Shown: positions 12,077 to 23,812, counted from the first letter of the stretch. The stretch: 64,000 nt of DNA from Leptidea sinapis (GCF_905404315.1 NC_066273.1:13082001-13146000), one strand, 5' to 3'. A program made the numbers and translations. Notes: generated by a model from the sequence alone, not told the origin.

Positions 12077-15000
12077 ATTAAACCTTATATTAATTAACTT
12101 ATGAGAAACAACTTAATACAGCATAAGAATGTACTTTGATTCACTTTTTGATCTTTTTAGATTATCTTTATTAGATATATTATCAATTTGATCTATGTCA
12201 TGTTATTCACTAAATTATAATAATGTTAAATAACAATATGTATAATAATAATATTTAAGACTCACTACTACACGGTCACATTATCTCTGGACCTCGCTGG
12301 AACGTGAAGCTCCATCCCGTACCTCTTTCACCCCTGTTGCGTCAGTACGGTTTGCAGTTTCATGACCGTTAGGTGTACCTATGTCGTGATATGTTCGTGC
12401 TATAACTGCTTTGCTTTTGTTGTTAATAGTTCTGTAGTCTGTTAATTTATGTAAAAAAATATTTTTATACTTAATCCAGATTCATTCATTGATTTCCCAT
12501 AATAATAATTATCAGCACACAACACACATTAACATCAATCTATAATACTGACAAAATAAATATTTTTTTAATAATTCGTAATAACAATATCCTAGTGATG
12601 CTTGTTTTGCACACCGCGACCGTAACAAACCAACGATGTGACGTCATGCAACAGGTACAGAGATATCCGGTAACCGGGTAGCAATCCATTGTCATTCTGT
12701 CAATTATATTATTCTCATAATTATATTTTACTGAAATAAAACAAAATAATGCTGTAACATAAATTTTATTTACATCCCAAATTTCACAGTTAGTATATAA
12801 AACAAAAAACGAAATTGAGTCGGGCCGATATAACCGCCCACGAAGTACAGTCAGCAACAAAAGCGAGGCAACACGCTCCACGTTACTGCACACAATTGTA
12901 GACCCAAAACCGTTCATTTGTAGCTTATAACTGAACTCTTGTTTATAAAATTTGTTTTAATATAACTTTAAAAAAATACTCGTCAGATTTAAATAACAAC
13001 TCTGGGTTCATGCAATATCAATCGTCAATACAATATAAACTTGTCATAGAATATAAGTAGGCAAATTAGATCTGTCGACTACAATGACGTTCTATACATA
13101 TAGACAAATCACGTCGCATAAAAACAAAGCCAAATATGGAACATGCCACAAATTACATCATAATAAGCTAAGATACTATACATTGCTGCCTTTACTCCAG
13201 TTGATTGAAATATCATTTGTCAATAAGCAGCAATGTAAAACATTTATTCAGTTCAGGTTTGATTCGGACAGTGACAGTTGACATACGACTAAGAAGAAAA
13301 GTGTGCTTACATTATCTTTAAGCACACTTTTGCCGTTCCGCTATCAGACTGCGAATGATACTTCCTTATGTGTGTATAGAACGTCATAGGTTGATGATGT
13401 ATCACATTATTTGCTCTTGTAACCAAGCAATCAATTCATTTGTTTATCAACTGTCAACCACTGATGTTTGAACAACCAGTATGGTAATTAATGTTTCACT
13501 CTTTCGTAGTCTGAGAATTAACCGTTCAAATCTACTCGGTGGTAAGCCAAATATAACATTAGAAGCTTTCTTAATCAAGGAATGTGTTAATGATGCAATG
13601 ATAACGAAGAACGGTTGGGAACATTTACTTAAAATAATCCGCAAGCAATGTGCGGAGGGGTATCCAATCATAAATAATTTAGGAACATAGATATTATACT
13701 CATTAGATATATAGAAATATAAAACATGACTAATATGCAATTGCTTAACAGACAGATCTGACACAGATATTGTTTGTGTACTGAATATGTTAAAAGATGA
13801 ACTTATATTCATTTCATTTTGACATCATTCTGTTTTTATGAAAATGCTCATGGCAATAATCTTTTTTTTTAAATGTCGATAAAAAAGGAAAGTGCTAATA
13901 ACCATTTTAAAGTTATAGCTTTATATTGGCACAAAACCAAATGCAAAACAGTAAGGAATACAACCCAATAAAACTTTTATCTAATTCCACCACAATGATA
14001 AAATTGCACTACATGGAAAATACTACAGAGACAAAAATAAATATTTTCCCATGCCGATAAATCACGAGAGGTCGAGTTGTTCTTCGACAATAACAATAGT
14101 GATGCGTTGCGCAAAGTTAAGTTCCCCAAATGGTCTTACACATTTCAATGAGAATTTCTTGCAAGTTTTAATATTTGAAAACATTACAATATTTCATCGG
14201 GACAACATGCTGGTCCCGCCACCAAATTGGTTACGTAACCAAACGGACACCAGATGAGCAGCTCTTAATAGAGCGGTTTACATTAAATGTAACCAACTAA
14301 GTTGGTAGCGGCGACTGGTTGAGCTACCATGGTGTCACAATGAAATAATATAGCCCTTACTGTCATTCCTACATCAAATAAAACATAATCATTGATTTGG
14401 TAGCAAACAGTGATTGACACATCGGAACCACAGATCTGGACTCGAACTGATCGACACCAAGCCGAGGTATCACGATTAAGATGATTGCGGACTACGTCTG
14501 TACATAGTTCACAAAATGTAATTATAAATTTTAAAACAACATCATACAGCGTCTTCTGTACACCGCTAAATACATCTTAAATACAAAATTTAAACTCGAT
14601 ACACAATATATGTACAGTAAATTATAATTTAAAACGTTTATAATATATTACATACTGTATAATTAATATGAAACCAGTGATTGAGTAAAACATCTGCTGG
14701 ACACTGATACTGGTTACGTATATGTACACTCGGCTTTATGTAATAGACTCTTAATGTATGTGGGGGATACAGTACAGAGTCGTTTTAAGGTCGTCGTACA
14801 CTTATACCATAGCGCTCTCGCATAATAGCAAAAGGAGCATTTGAATGATGATATTATAATATCAATAGCAAATAAAATATAGCTCGATGGTTCACCTCTT
14901 GCTATCCGTGTGGTACGCTCGCATGTAATGCGGTATAATGTGCAAAAACCCTAAACAAACACGGGGTAGCCAATCTCCGGCTACTTCCCTACCTCGAGCG

Positions 15001-15585
15001 AATGCTTGTGTACGCCATAAAATAACTTATCGGGTCTGTGAGCCCGTTATAATATCACAATACATGTTAACTAAAAGACACGCTAAACGCTCGCTTAACT
15101 CACCTATGAAACAATCAAAACAGAAATACAAATAATTACAAGCGCATGGATCGCGACGGCTATATTGTTGTTGTCTCAACTCAGCAAGGATAATAATAAT
15201 AATATACATAAATTACGATTAACTACGTGTCACTAACATCTTTACATATATAAAGGGCGCCCTACACACTGGTCGGAATACACATATTGGAGAAACACGA
15301 ACTATTAAGGACAAGCCAGCTTTATCATTCCAACACGAGCAGTAATTACGTCCACGTCAAACCTTAGTTACATTTTTTATTAACAACAGTTTGTGCTGAA
15401 ACTGGATCGTATGCGCCCAAGAACTAATCTAAATGCAACATCCACGTACTCGTAGTGTTCAAACTAAATATTTGCACCAATTATTTAGTCCTTCATCTCC
15501 AATGTTTCCCACGATAAGATAAAACGGGAATCATTGGAGATTAATTAACATATTTTTTATCTGTTTTTACAAGTACGAAAAGATC
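12077..15585. other. Intergenic stretch, no gene recognised
   Basis: Between the 3' end of the twin-PLAC gene and the 3' end of the BIRC6 fragment (tail-to-tail). It contains a short repeat at about 12275-12370 that recurs at 58300-58415 (CTGGAACGTGAAGC core), a MITE-like end CAGTCAGCAACAAAAGCGAG at 12847, and a hairpin at 13297-13331. Open frames of up to 125 codons show no family motif. Part of 14.2-15.6 kb may be BIRC6 3' UTR. Confidence 0.5.
13297..13331. repeat. Perfect 13-bp hairpin
   Basis: Arms AAAAGTGTGCTTA and TAAGCACACTTTT with a 9-base loop. No function assigned. Confidence 0.75.
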
Positions 15586-15591
15586 TTTATT
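15586..15591 (-). promoter_or_regulatory. Candidate poly(A) signal for the minus-strand BIRC6 fragment
   Basis: AATAAA on the minus strand about 250 bases after the stop codon at 15843. Inferred from position only. Confidence 0.35.
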
Positions 15592-15729
15592 CTGGACAGG
15601 CACAATCAACTCGCGAACTAACTTAGGATTATGGAAACGTTCATCTACTTTAACGGGTTATAAAAAAGTTAACAAAATTTTTTTAAGTGACAAATTGAAT
15701 AATGTCCATACAAACATGTATTAAACTGT

Positions 15730-15792
15730 GGGTGTCGCGAGTGGGTGTCGCGAGTAGGTGTCGCGAGTGGGTGTCGCGAGTTGGTGTCGCCA
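15730..15792. repeat. 14-bp tandem repeat in the BIRC6 3' region
   Basis: About four to five copies of GGGTGTCGCGAGTG with small changes, 50-110 bases after the BIRC6 stop codon. Confidence 0.85.
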
Positions 15793-16122
15793 GTTTCCGT
15801 CCACCCGCTCGTGAGTGGTATCAGCTGTCGTCCGCAGTCCGCTCAGTCCACCACCTCGGACACGATCTTCTCCATGTCCTGGTCCACCACGTCGTCGTCG
15901 TGCGGCGGCGGCGAGGCGGGCGGGCTCGGCGCCAGCAGCGCGGCGGCGGCGGGCAGGCGGGGCAGCGGCGCGGGGCCGGGCGCGGCCGGCAACTTGAACG
16001 GCTCGTCCAGATCTTCGAGGCCGGCGGGCACCGGCAACTTGGCCAGCTCCTCTTGTAGCTTCACATAGTGCCGCTGCAATCAAATTGTTTACTTGAAAAC
16101 TAAGCAAATAAAACAAAACTAA

Positions 16123-16682
16123 TAGTGTGCTAACTAATAGTATGCTAGCTACCAGTGTACTAACTAAGAGTGTGCTAACTAATAGTGTGCTAACTAATTT
16201 GTTAGCTAACAGTGGACTAACTAATAGTGTGCTAACTAAGAGTGTGCTAACTAATAGTGTGCTAGCTAACAGTGTACTAACTAAGAATGTGCTAACTAAT
16301 AGTGTGCTAGCTAACAGTGTACTAACTAATAGTGTACTAACTAAGAGTGTGCTAACTAATAGTGTGCTAGCTAACAGTGTACTTACTAATAGTGTACTAA
16401 CTAAGAGTGTGCTAACTAATAGTGTGGTAGCTAACAGTGTACTAACTAATAGTGTACTTACTAAGAGTGTGCTAACTAATAGTGTGCTAGCTAACAGTGT
16501 ACTAACTAATAGTGTGCTAACTAATTTGTTAGCTAACAGTGGACTAACTAATAGTGTACTAACTAATAGTGTACTAACTAATAGTGTGCTAGCTAACAGT
16601 GTGCTAGCTAACAGTGTACTAACTAATAGTGTGCTAACTAATAGTGTACTAACTTATTGTGTACTTACTAATTGTGTGATTG
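16123..16682 (+). repeat. 15-bp minisatellite, about 37 copies, in the last BIRC6 intron
   Basis: Unit close to AGTGTGCTAACTAAT. Because 15 is divisible by three, a long plus-strand frame (TNSVL repeats) stays open, but this is not a gene. Confidence 0.95.
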
Positions 16683-16938
16683 GAATGGTTACTAGTTATT
16701 GTTTTAATATTCCTCATTTATTTTCATTACATGCAGAAATAATCGTGTTTGTGCTAATTATAATCGAACAACTGAATTTTAATTCGAACTCTGGAAACTC
16801 AACGAGAAAATTTTATTGATATACATGTTCTCAAAACTAAAAAATAATGAGTTGTGATAAACCAGAAACGAGTTATCACTTGACCGTTTTGAATAAGTCT
16901 GAAGGATGTACTGGTAAAATGGCAGGTTGAGTGCTCAC

Positions 16939-17073
16939 CTTGAGTGCGCACAGGTTGTGATTGATGGTTCGGTGTGTCCGCTCGTCCCCGCTCTGCCCCT
17001 CGAGATCAGTGATCCAGTTCGCAACGGTTTGCATTATCTCGTTCCGTTTTATCCAAAAGTGAGTCTGTATAAC
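16939..17073 (-). other. BIRC6 penultimate exon
   Basis: 135 bp, phase 0 at both ends, acceptor CTGCAG|GTT and donor AAG|GTGAGC. Encodes the helical segment after the UBC fold (QTHFWIKRNEIMQTVANW) up to NLCALK. Confidence 0.85.
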
Positions 17074-17454
17074 CTGCAGGAACAAACAACTTCGATTAAG
17101 CAAATTACTTCATAATTTATCTCGAGTAAACTGAACAAGGTCTTAACAAAGTGCAACTACACAATATGAGACTTCAGAATCTAAAAATTACATCATAATC
17201 ATATTTTGTCATCCCGCAGTGTCTATAAATTTTGATTCAAATAAATTTTGGCATATTTCTGTTTATAATTTGTTACTCCATAATAAAGACTCATATGGTA
17301 AAAAGCTTTTAGTTTCCTTATTTGAAAAGATATGCTGATATTGAAGAACACGGTTTATTAGTTTTTAGTTAGTTACGGAACAATCACCTGGTCACACTTT
17401 ACATCCTGTATAACTGAATAAAGTCCTCGAATGGCTACCACGGAAAACGCAGTG

Positions 17455-17618
17455 TTGGCAGCCCCAGAGAGATGGACTGACGATCTAGTCAAGATTGCAT
17501 ACATTGCTGGAATACATTGGATGAGGGCATCGCAGGACCGATCGGCGTGGAGATCTTTGGGGCAGGCCTTTGTCCAATAGTGGACGTCTTCCGGCTGATG
17601 ATCATGATGATGAAATGA
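17455..17618 (+). repeat. Interspersed repeat fragment (CCGGCTGATGATGATG-type end)
   Basis: Contains GGCCTTTGTCCAATAGTGGA and CTTCCGGCTGATGATCATGA, a tail common in moth genomes and seen again at 25825-25862, 49470-49510 and 54000-54130. Probably a non-LTR element tail. Confidence 0.6.
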
Positions 17619-17661
17619 ATAGAATATAGTAATGAATAATAAATAACTAGAGAGGAAGTAC

Positions 17662-17850
17662 CTCCCGGAAGCAGGGCTCGGGCGAGCGCAGCTGGTCGAG
17701 CATGGCCCAGCGCACGCACGCCTGGTAGATGTTGGAGTTGTACTCGAGCGAGGCCAAGGTGCCCACGCACGTGCCGCGGCTGCGCTCGTACCCCGGCTCG
17801 TTGAAGTACGGCTCAGGCACCAGGATCAGCGACTGGATCGACACCAGCAC
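17662..17850 (-). other. BIRC6 exon for the C-terminal half of the UBC fold
   Basis: 63 codons, phase 0 at both ends. Begins VLVSIQSLILVPEPYFNEPG and contains YERSRGT and RWAMLDQL, characteristic of BIRC6/UBE2O-type E2 domains. It follows the active-site Cys segment in intact homologues. Confidence 0.85.
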
Positions 17851-19501
17851 CTGGACATACAAACATCATATCAAAATCACTTTATGGTACATTTAGTGCT
17901 CGACCGACGGTCAGAGCTGATATCGGTCGAGCCTAACGCGTATCATACGCGCTGACCATGTTGCGTAGTGCTCAGCTGACAGCAAACTTGATTGCGGGCC
18001 CGTGATCAGGACCTGCCAATGGAAACCAGTGAACAGCCTGCTGACAATCACACCACCTATATACATATATACAGGATGTAATCGTTAATTGTGACCAGGC
18101 GATTATTCTGTAACTATGACAGAATAAAAAAAAATAACTGATTGCCTAATCAGTAAAATGACATCAATAACTTTTTTTTAAATCAAACGGGAAATATCCA
18201 AAACACTTACACACATTTGGTATGGGATAAGTAGAAAGGTTTTAGTTTCCTTTTTTTAAGGTTAACGATAATACCCTGTATTTTCAACTCCTAGGAGCTA
18301 TAAAGTCGACTCCAATTCGGATTAACACACATACGAGTCCAGAGGGCATACCATCAACTTTTAATAAGCGATGCGATTCCGATGCAGTTCAGTTTAGGTA
18401 CCTAAACTGAATCACTAAAATTCGTACCATGAACTGCCTTTTACTGAATGGCGCTTAGATCGCTTATGAAGAATGAACGAAATAAATTTGTCTGTGGTCC
18501 GCGGTGAGAGAAAGAGATGACGCTCTACAGTCGTTGCATAAGTTTGTTTCTCTTACTCGAACCATATGCGTTGCGTTTCGAAACCTAAAATGATATGATT
18601 TTAGAGGTTTTTTTTGCGTAGAAAATACTACAAATACATTTTAAAATTGCGCTTTATAACGTCAAATTATAAACCATTAAGCCCTTTTTTGTAGTTATTA
18701 AATATCAGTAATATAAATAAATATTGTTCTTTGAATTACTAATTAAATATTTGCTTAGCTGTTTTCGTAAAAATAACGAGTTATGAACGCACCTCCATTG
18801 ATGTTTGATTTGACAGCACGATAGAGTTCATTTTTTTTAATTCGTTCTTGCGAACAGGCTATAGCCCGGGCCCTTACTGCATCGTCTGTAACCAAAAATG
18901 AAAATACAAAATTTTCATTTTTGGTCATCGCATCTTTCATCAATAAAATTTTCCATTTCTATATGTTTTCCCTATTTTTCAAAGTTATTAACAACACGAT
19001 GATTCACTTTCCTCTAAGTAGTAACTTTTTTCGAATCGCTCACTTTGACACATAAGCTATCCAGTTTATATTGAAATATTACCTCATGTACGAATGAATG
19101 AACGAACTAAATCAGTTTGCGATTCACTTGATATATTTTTTGACATCCAATTGACATCACTGCGATTTAATCAGTTGATTTGGCGTCAGCCTAAATTAGA
19201 TAGCTCTAATCAGGTCGTGGTACGAAATAGCAAAGCAGGTTATTTTAGGTTGTCAATTGAATCGCAATAAGAGTTCATTGCAGGCCCGCAGAGTCCGAAT
19301 AGTGTTTGTCTCCTCACACAATCACTGAAGCAACAATGAAATATTTGTTTCGGGTTGCACTAGTGATTGGTAGATTGTCGGTCGCACATGTTCAGATAGT
19401 GAGGATGATATTTTAGTTTGTCGCCTATGGGTTCTAGTGCAGAAATCGCATCAAACATCTCTTCAGACGTCACCACACGGTGACCAGAGAGGCGAGAGTA
19501 C
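17851..19501. other. BIRC6 intron where the catalytic exon should lie; none found
   Basis: I read both strands for the conserved E2 core (NPNLY, DGKVCLS, NTWHG) and found nothing. The sequence is AT-rich with only short chance frames. It includes an imperfect repeat of unknown family around 18350-18500. Confidence 0.6.
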
Positions 19502-19719
19502 CTTCATGATGTCCAGGCGGTCGGTGTCGGTGCGCACGAACACGGAGGAGGAGTACGAGAGCGGCAGGCTGGTGGCCAGGGTGGCCGCCTCCTGCGCCAG
19601 GCGCTTCATGCGCGCCGGGTGCGAGCGCTGGCCCGCCGCGCGCACCGTGCCCTCGAAGTGGTACGGCACCGTGAACTTGAACCCGCCCTCCCCGTCCTCC
19701 GATATCATCTCGAATGTTT
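19502..19719 (-). other. BIRC6 exon for the start of the UBC domain
   Basis: Acceptor CGCAG|AAACATTCG, donor ATGAAG|GTACTC. Encodes TFEMISEDGEGGFKF, then RLAQEAATLATSLPLS and FVRTDTDRLDIMK. Phase 1 in, phase 0 out. Confidence 0.85.
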
Positions 19720-19767
19720 CTGCGGCACCCGACAATATCAATAACAAGACACATCACACACGATAAC

Positions 19768-20090
19768 GCATTTCTTTTATGAAAATAAGGGACGGGACGA
19801 GGAAGACGTTCAGCTGATGGTAATTGATACGCCCTGCCCGTTACAATGCAGTGCCGCTCAGGATTCTTGAAAAACCCAAAATCTCCGAGCGGCACTACAA
19901 TTGCGCTCGTCACCTTGAAACGTAAGATGTTAAGTCTCATTCCCCCAGGTATTTCACTGGCTAAGGCACCCTTCAGACCGAATCACAATAATGCTTACTC
20001 ATTACTGCTTCACAGCAGAAAAAGGCGCCGCTGTGGTTCCCATAATCTAGCCGGCATCCTGTGCAAAGGAGCCTCCCACTATGTATGAGA
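19768..20090 (+). mobile_element. ~320-bp interspersed repeat, full-length copy
   Basis: Begins ATGAAAATAAGGGACGGGAC and ends AAAGGAGCCTCCCACT. Serves as the reference copy for the other members named here. No coding capacity. Confidence 0.8.
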
Positions 20091-20111
20091 ATGTAGTGTT
20101 ATAGTACTCAC

Positions 20112-20232
20112 CAAACTGCATGGTGCGCATCAGTTCGATATACCTCGCCTCCCGACTCGCCCCGTATATGGACCGCGCTAGTCCCACATTGTCGGATTCG
20201 TTTTCTGAACGACACATTAACGCAGATGTTGC
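20112..20232 (-). other. BIRC6 exon
   Basis: Acceptor TTTCAG|GCAACA, donor TTTG|GTGAGT. Encodes ATSALMCRSENESDNVGLAR and ends with YIELMRTMQF. It runs in frame into the next exon (phase 1). Confidence 0.8.
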
Positions 20233-20800
20233 CTGAAATCAGTATTCATATAATGCAATCTCCAACAGAATGCTAAATTCACTCCAAAAGCCATGCCCTC
20301 TACAGGGTATCATCCCGAGACCATGCTTGATTTATAAATAATATATAGGGTGTATGATACGAGTTATATATACGTACTTATATATTAACTTATACATAAC
20401 ATCAAAATAAACATTCAAATTAACATCTTATTTAATGGCAGTAATGTTCGAAGTCACGAGCGAGTCGGACGCGAACTCGAGGCAAGAACATTTTGTATCA
20501 GCAGTTTAGTCATTATTTAGCAAAATGATATAAAACGTCGAGTTGGTTACACAATTTTATTAATTTAAATAAGTACTTATCTCAAATACGACAGTCCATC
20601 AACATCTCATTTTAAGTTTGGATAATATGCTGTTATTTACAGTTTTCCACTGACCCCTATCATTGCGTGGCGTTGTATTCAAAGCGCGGTCGAAACACAA
20701 CTGTATGAAAACTCTGCCTAATAGACGCGTTTATTGTAAGTCAATGTTGTAGCTGTATGATTTATAAATAGAGACGGGTTATCACAAAAGGATTAGATAC

Positions 20801-20918
20801 CTGAATGTCAGCTATGAGCGAAGCGAGTCCCTCATCCTCTTCCGATAAGTCAGAGTTACTCGATGTACTGAATCTTTGGCTATACGTCATCTTTCCAAAT
20901 ATGTTCTTTTTGCTCATT
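20801..20918 (-). other. BIRC6 exon
   Basis: Acceptor TTACAG|AATGAG, donor ATTCAG|GTATCT. Encodes MSKKNIFGKMTYSQ and SEEDEGLASLIADIQ. Phase 2 in, matching the array exon donor. Confidence 0.8.
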
Positions 20919-21819
20919 CTGTAACATGCAATCAAATGATGGTTGGTTGGAATGGTGGCACGACAAATCGATGTGATAGGCCTGATAGGTTATGTGGTAG
21001 CCTGTCAAATCAAATCAAAATCACTATTCATATAGGTCAAAAGTTTTCTTTTCTTTTTATATCAACCGCCACTTCGAAAAGGGTTGAGCTTTAATGAAAA
21101 GTCGTAAGAAGCTCATTGCCACTCTTTTAAATCAACATTTACAGCTTCATCTTTTTACAAATCATTTACAGCAACAAATATACTCAAACGTCAAATATTC
21201 AACGCCTAACACAAGTCAAAAAAAGAAAATGTAAAGGATTACAGAAAATCAAGAGTTATTGAGTACAGTAGATGCATCAATCCACACACATCGTAAATAG
21301 ATAAAGGTATTTTGCGAGCATTTTATTATGACAAAAGATATTATGGAGTTTGTTTATGTGAATTAGTGACAATATTTGTTCACTTCAAATAATATAGTAT
21401 CATGACTGCTCCGGAAATAAATGGCACTCTGAGGGAGAAAAGAGCTTTAACAGTATTCCTTTTTTAGTTTTTTTTATTTCTTGTATATTTATATTAAGCG
21501 ATAATTTTTTAATATCTTATCAATATATAAAATGGCAACATAAAAATCGTACCGTGATCAACCACGATCAGAAAGTGATGTTCCTGTCACACTGCGACTT
21601 ATTATAAGTTAGTATGTCTCACTAGTGTGTAATAACGCCAGCGCTCATACTCTAACACAGCAGTATAAAAGCTTTTTGATCATGGAATAGAAATACGTAC
21701 AAAAGCAGTAGAACCCCAGAGAAACACAAACATTTACTGCAACTAATGCTTTTCATTGTTTGTGTATTTAAAGTGCCGGCCCCACTGGGGGTCAGAGTTC
21801 CGATTTCTGCGTTCACTGT
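20919..21819. other. BIRC6 intron, nothing recognised
   Basis: AT-rich. A TGTGACAATATTTG-type stretch and short chance frames only. Left flank of the exon array. Confidence 0.5.
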
Positions 21820-23549
21820 CACGCACACGTACAGCGCGATGTGGCGCGACATGTCCAGCACTACACACACACACACACACTGGCCACTGGGGCCTACCTG
21901 AGCTTGGCCGCGTACGAGTTGGTGGTGCGGCTCATGCTGGCGAGCAGCGCGGGCAGCTTGCGCACGGCGGGCGCCAGGCGGCGGCAGCGGGCCGCGTGCA
22001 GCGCCCGCGCCGCGCGGAGCACGCACACGTACAGCGCGATGTGGCGCGACATGTCCAGCACTACACACACACACACACTGGCCACTGGGGCCTACCTGAG
22101 CTTGGCCGCGTACGAGTTGGTGGTGCGGCTCATGCTGGCGAGCAGCGCGGGCAGCTTGCGCACGGCGGGCGCCAGGCGGCGGCAGCGGGCCGCGTGCAGC
22201 GCCCGCGCCGCGCGGAGCACGCACACGTACAGCGCGATGTGGCGCGACATGTCCAGCACTACACACACACACACACTGGCCACTGGGGCCTACCTGAGCT
22301 TGGCCGCGTACGAGTTGGTGGTGCGGCTCATGCTGGCGAGCAGCGCGGGCAGCTTGCGCACGGCGGGCGCCAGGCGGCGGCAGCGGGCCGCGTGCAGCGC
22401 CCGCGCCGCGCGGAGCACGCACACGTACAGCGCGATGTGGCGCGACATGTCCAGCACTACACACACACACACACTGGCCACTGGGGCCTACCTGAGCTTG
22501 GCCGCGTACGAGTTGGTGGTGCGGCTCATGCTGGCGAGCAGCGCGGGCAGCTTGCGCACGGCGGGCGCCAGGCGGCGGCAGCGGGCCGCGTGCAGCGCCC
22601 GCGCCGCGCGGAGCACGCACACGTACAGCGCGATGTGGCGCGACATGTCCAGCACTACACACACACACACACTGGCCACTGGGGCCTACCTGAGCTTGGC
22701 CGCGTACGAGTTGGTGGTGCGGCTCATGCTGGCGAGCAGCGCGGGCAGCTTGCGCACGGCGGGCGCCAGGCGGCGGCAGCGGGCCGCGTGCAGCGCCCGC
22801 GCCGCGCGGAGCACGCACACGTACAGCGCGATGTGGCGCGACATGTCCAGCACTACACACACACACACACTGGCCACTGGGGCCTACCTGAGCTTGGCCG
22901 CGTACGAGTTGGTGGTGCGGCTCATGCTGGCGAGCAGCGCGGGCAGCTTGCGCACGGCGGGCGCCAGGCGGCGGCAGCGGGCCGCGTGCAGCGCCCGCGC
23001 CGCGCGGAGCACGCACACGTACAGCGCGATGTGGCGCGACATGTCCAGCACTACACACACACACACACTGGCCACTGGGGTCTACCTGAGCTTGGCCGCG
23101 TACGAGTTGGTGGTGCGGCTCATGCTGGCGAGCAGCGCGGGCAGCTTGCGCACGGCGGGCGCCAGGCGGCGGCAGCGGGCCGCGTGCAGCGCCCGCGCCG
23201 CGCGGAGCACGCACACGTACAGCGCGATGTGGCGCGACATGTCCAGCACTACACACACACACACACTGGCCACTGGGGCCTACCTGAGCTTGGCCGCGTA
23301 CGAGTTGGTGGTGCGGCTCATGCTGGCGAGCAGCGCGGGCAGCTTGCGCACGGCGGGCGCCAGGCGGCGGCAGCGGGCCGCGTGCAGCGCCCGCGCCGCG
23401 CGGAGCACGCACACGTACAGCGCGATGTGGCGCGACATGTCCAGCACTACACACACACACACACTGGCCACTGGGGCCTACCTGAGCTTGGCCGCGTACG
23501 AGTTGGTGGTGCGGCTCATGCTGGCGAGCAGCGCGGGCAGCTTGCGCAC
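21820..23549 (-). repeat. 198-bp tandem array of one BIRC6 exon with its splice sites
   Basis: About 8.7 near-identical units. Each complete unit carries a (TG)n-TAG acceptor, a 163-bp exon (LDMSRHIALYVCVL... to NSYAAKLR) and donor CTCAG|GTAGGC. There are eight full exon copies, ending at 21898, 22096, 22294, 22492, 22690, 22888, 23086 and 23284. A 5' exon stub lies at the left end and a 3' exon stub at 23482-23549. The only variations I noticed are two extra CA bases in the first spacer and one C to T near 23081. Exon phases are 1 in and 2 out, so only one copy can be spliced in without breaking the frame. Confidence 0.9.
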
Positions 23550-23607
23550 ATAACAGAAAACAAATCATATTTACCTATTATAACATAACAGAAAACAAAT
23601 CATATTT
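23550..23607. repeat. Short direct repeat exactly at the array edge
   Basis: The 23-bp block ATAACAGAAAACAAATCATA plus TTT occurs at 23550-23572 and again at 23585-23607. The first copy abuts the point where the BIRC6 exon is cut. Confidence 0.85.
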
Positions 23608-23731
23608 GTATACTTATCTAAGTAACATACATACTCACTTAAAAATGTAAAAAAATAAATGTAAAATTAAAATAAGGGTTATTGTTATTTTTATTACTAT
23701 TAATTCAATATTTCCTTTTTATAAACCACAG

Positions 23732-23812
23732 GATATAACGACGTGCTTCTAATACCTGAAGGTGCCACAAGCATTGTGATTTATGAAGTAAGGGAGTCAA
23801 ACAACTACCTCG
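23732..23812 (+). other. Papilin exon: spacer domain, part 1
   Basis: 81 bp, phase 1 to 1. Encodes GYNDVLLIPEGATSIVIYEV, the start of the ADAMTS spacer fold (family pattern IP.GA..I.I.E). It is the first papilin exon found. Confidence 0.85.

Larger units (their letters stand above)
15843..23549 (-). pseudogene. Bruce: BIRC6/Bruce C-terminal fragment lacking the E2 catalytic exon
   Basis: BIRC6 is a giant inhibitor of apoptosis and ubiquitin E2/E3 hybrid. Minus-strand exons in order: a 163-bp exon (LDMSRHIALY...TTNSYAAKLR) in a tandem array at 21898-23482; 20918-20801 (EEDEGLASLIADIQ); 20232-20112; 19719-19502 (TFEMISEDG, RLAQEAATLATSLPLS, SSSVFVRTDTDRLDIMK); 17850-17662 (VLVSIQSLILVPEPYFNEPG, YERSRGT); 17073-16939 (QTHFWIKRNEIM); 16073-15843 (HYVKLQEELAKLP and an Ala/Pro-rich acidic tail). 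Splice sites and phases agree. Family proteins have about 76 residues between LDIMK and VLVSIQS, holding the E2 active-site Cys (ILNTWHG region). None is found in the intervening 1.65 kb. Nothing upstream of the array is present. Either a truncated copy or an assembly-damaged locus. Identity is confident; functional status is not. Confidence 0.8.

Noticed and set aside
12540..13812. Minus-strand frames of 121-125 codons
   Set aside because: No family motif, AT-rich biased composition, no splice or repeat support.
15745..16068. Plus-strand Ser/Gly-rich frames
   Set aside because: Antisense of the Ala/Pro-rich BIRC6 C-terminal exon.
16127..16819. 230-codon TNSVL-rich plus-strand frame
   Set aside because: Product of a 15-bp minisatellite in a BIRC6 intron. 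No start context or splice support.
21652..23588. Open frames of 570-638 codons on both strands
   Set aside because: They arise because the 198-bp unit is divisible by three and GC-rich. Only the 163-bp BIRC6 exon within each minus-strand unit has homology.
6284..23812. Signal-peptide exon at 6284 as the start of papilin
   Set aside because: Its phase would fit the spacer exon at 23732, but it fits the adjacent PLAC exons equally, and those close an intact reading frame with a stop. The papilin TSP1 and Cys-rich exons would still be missing.
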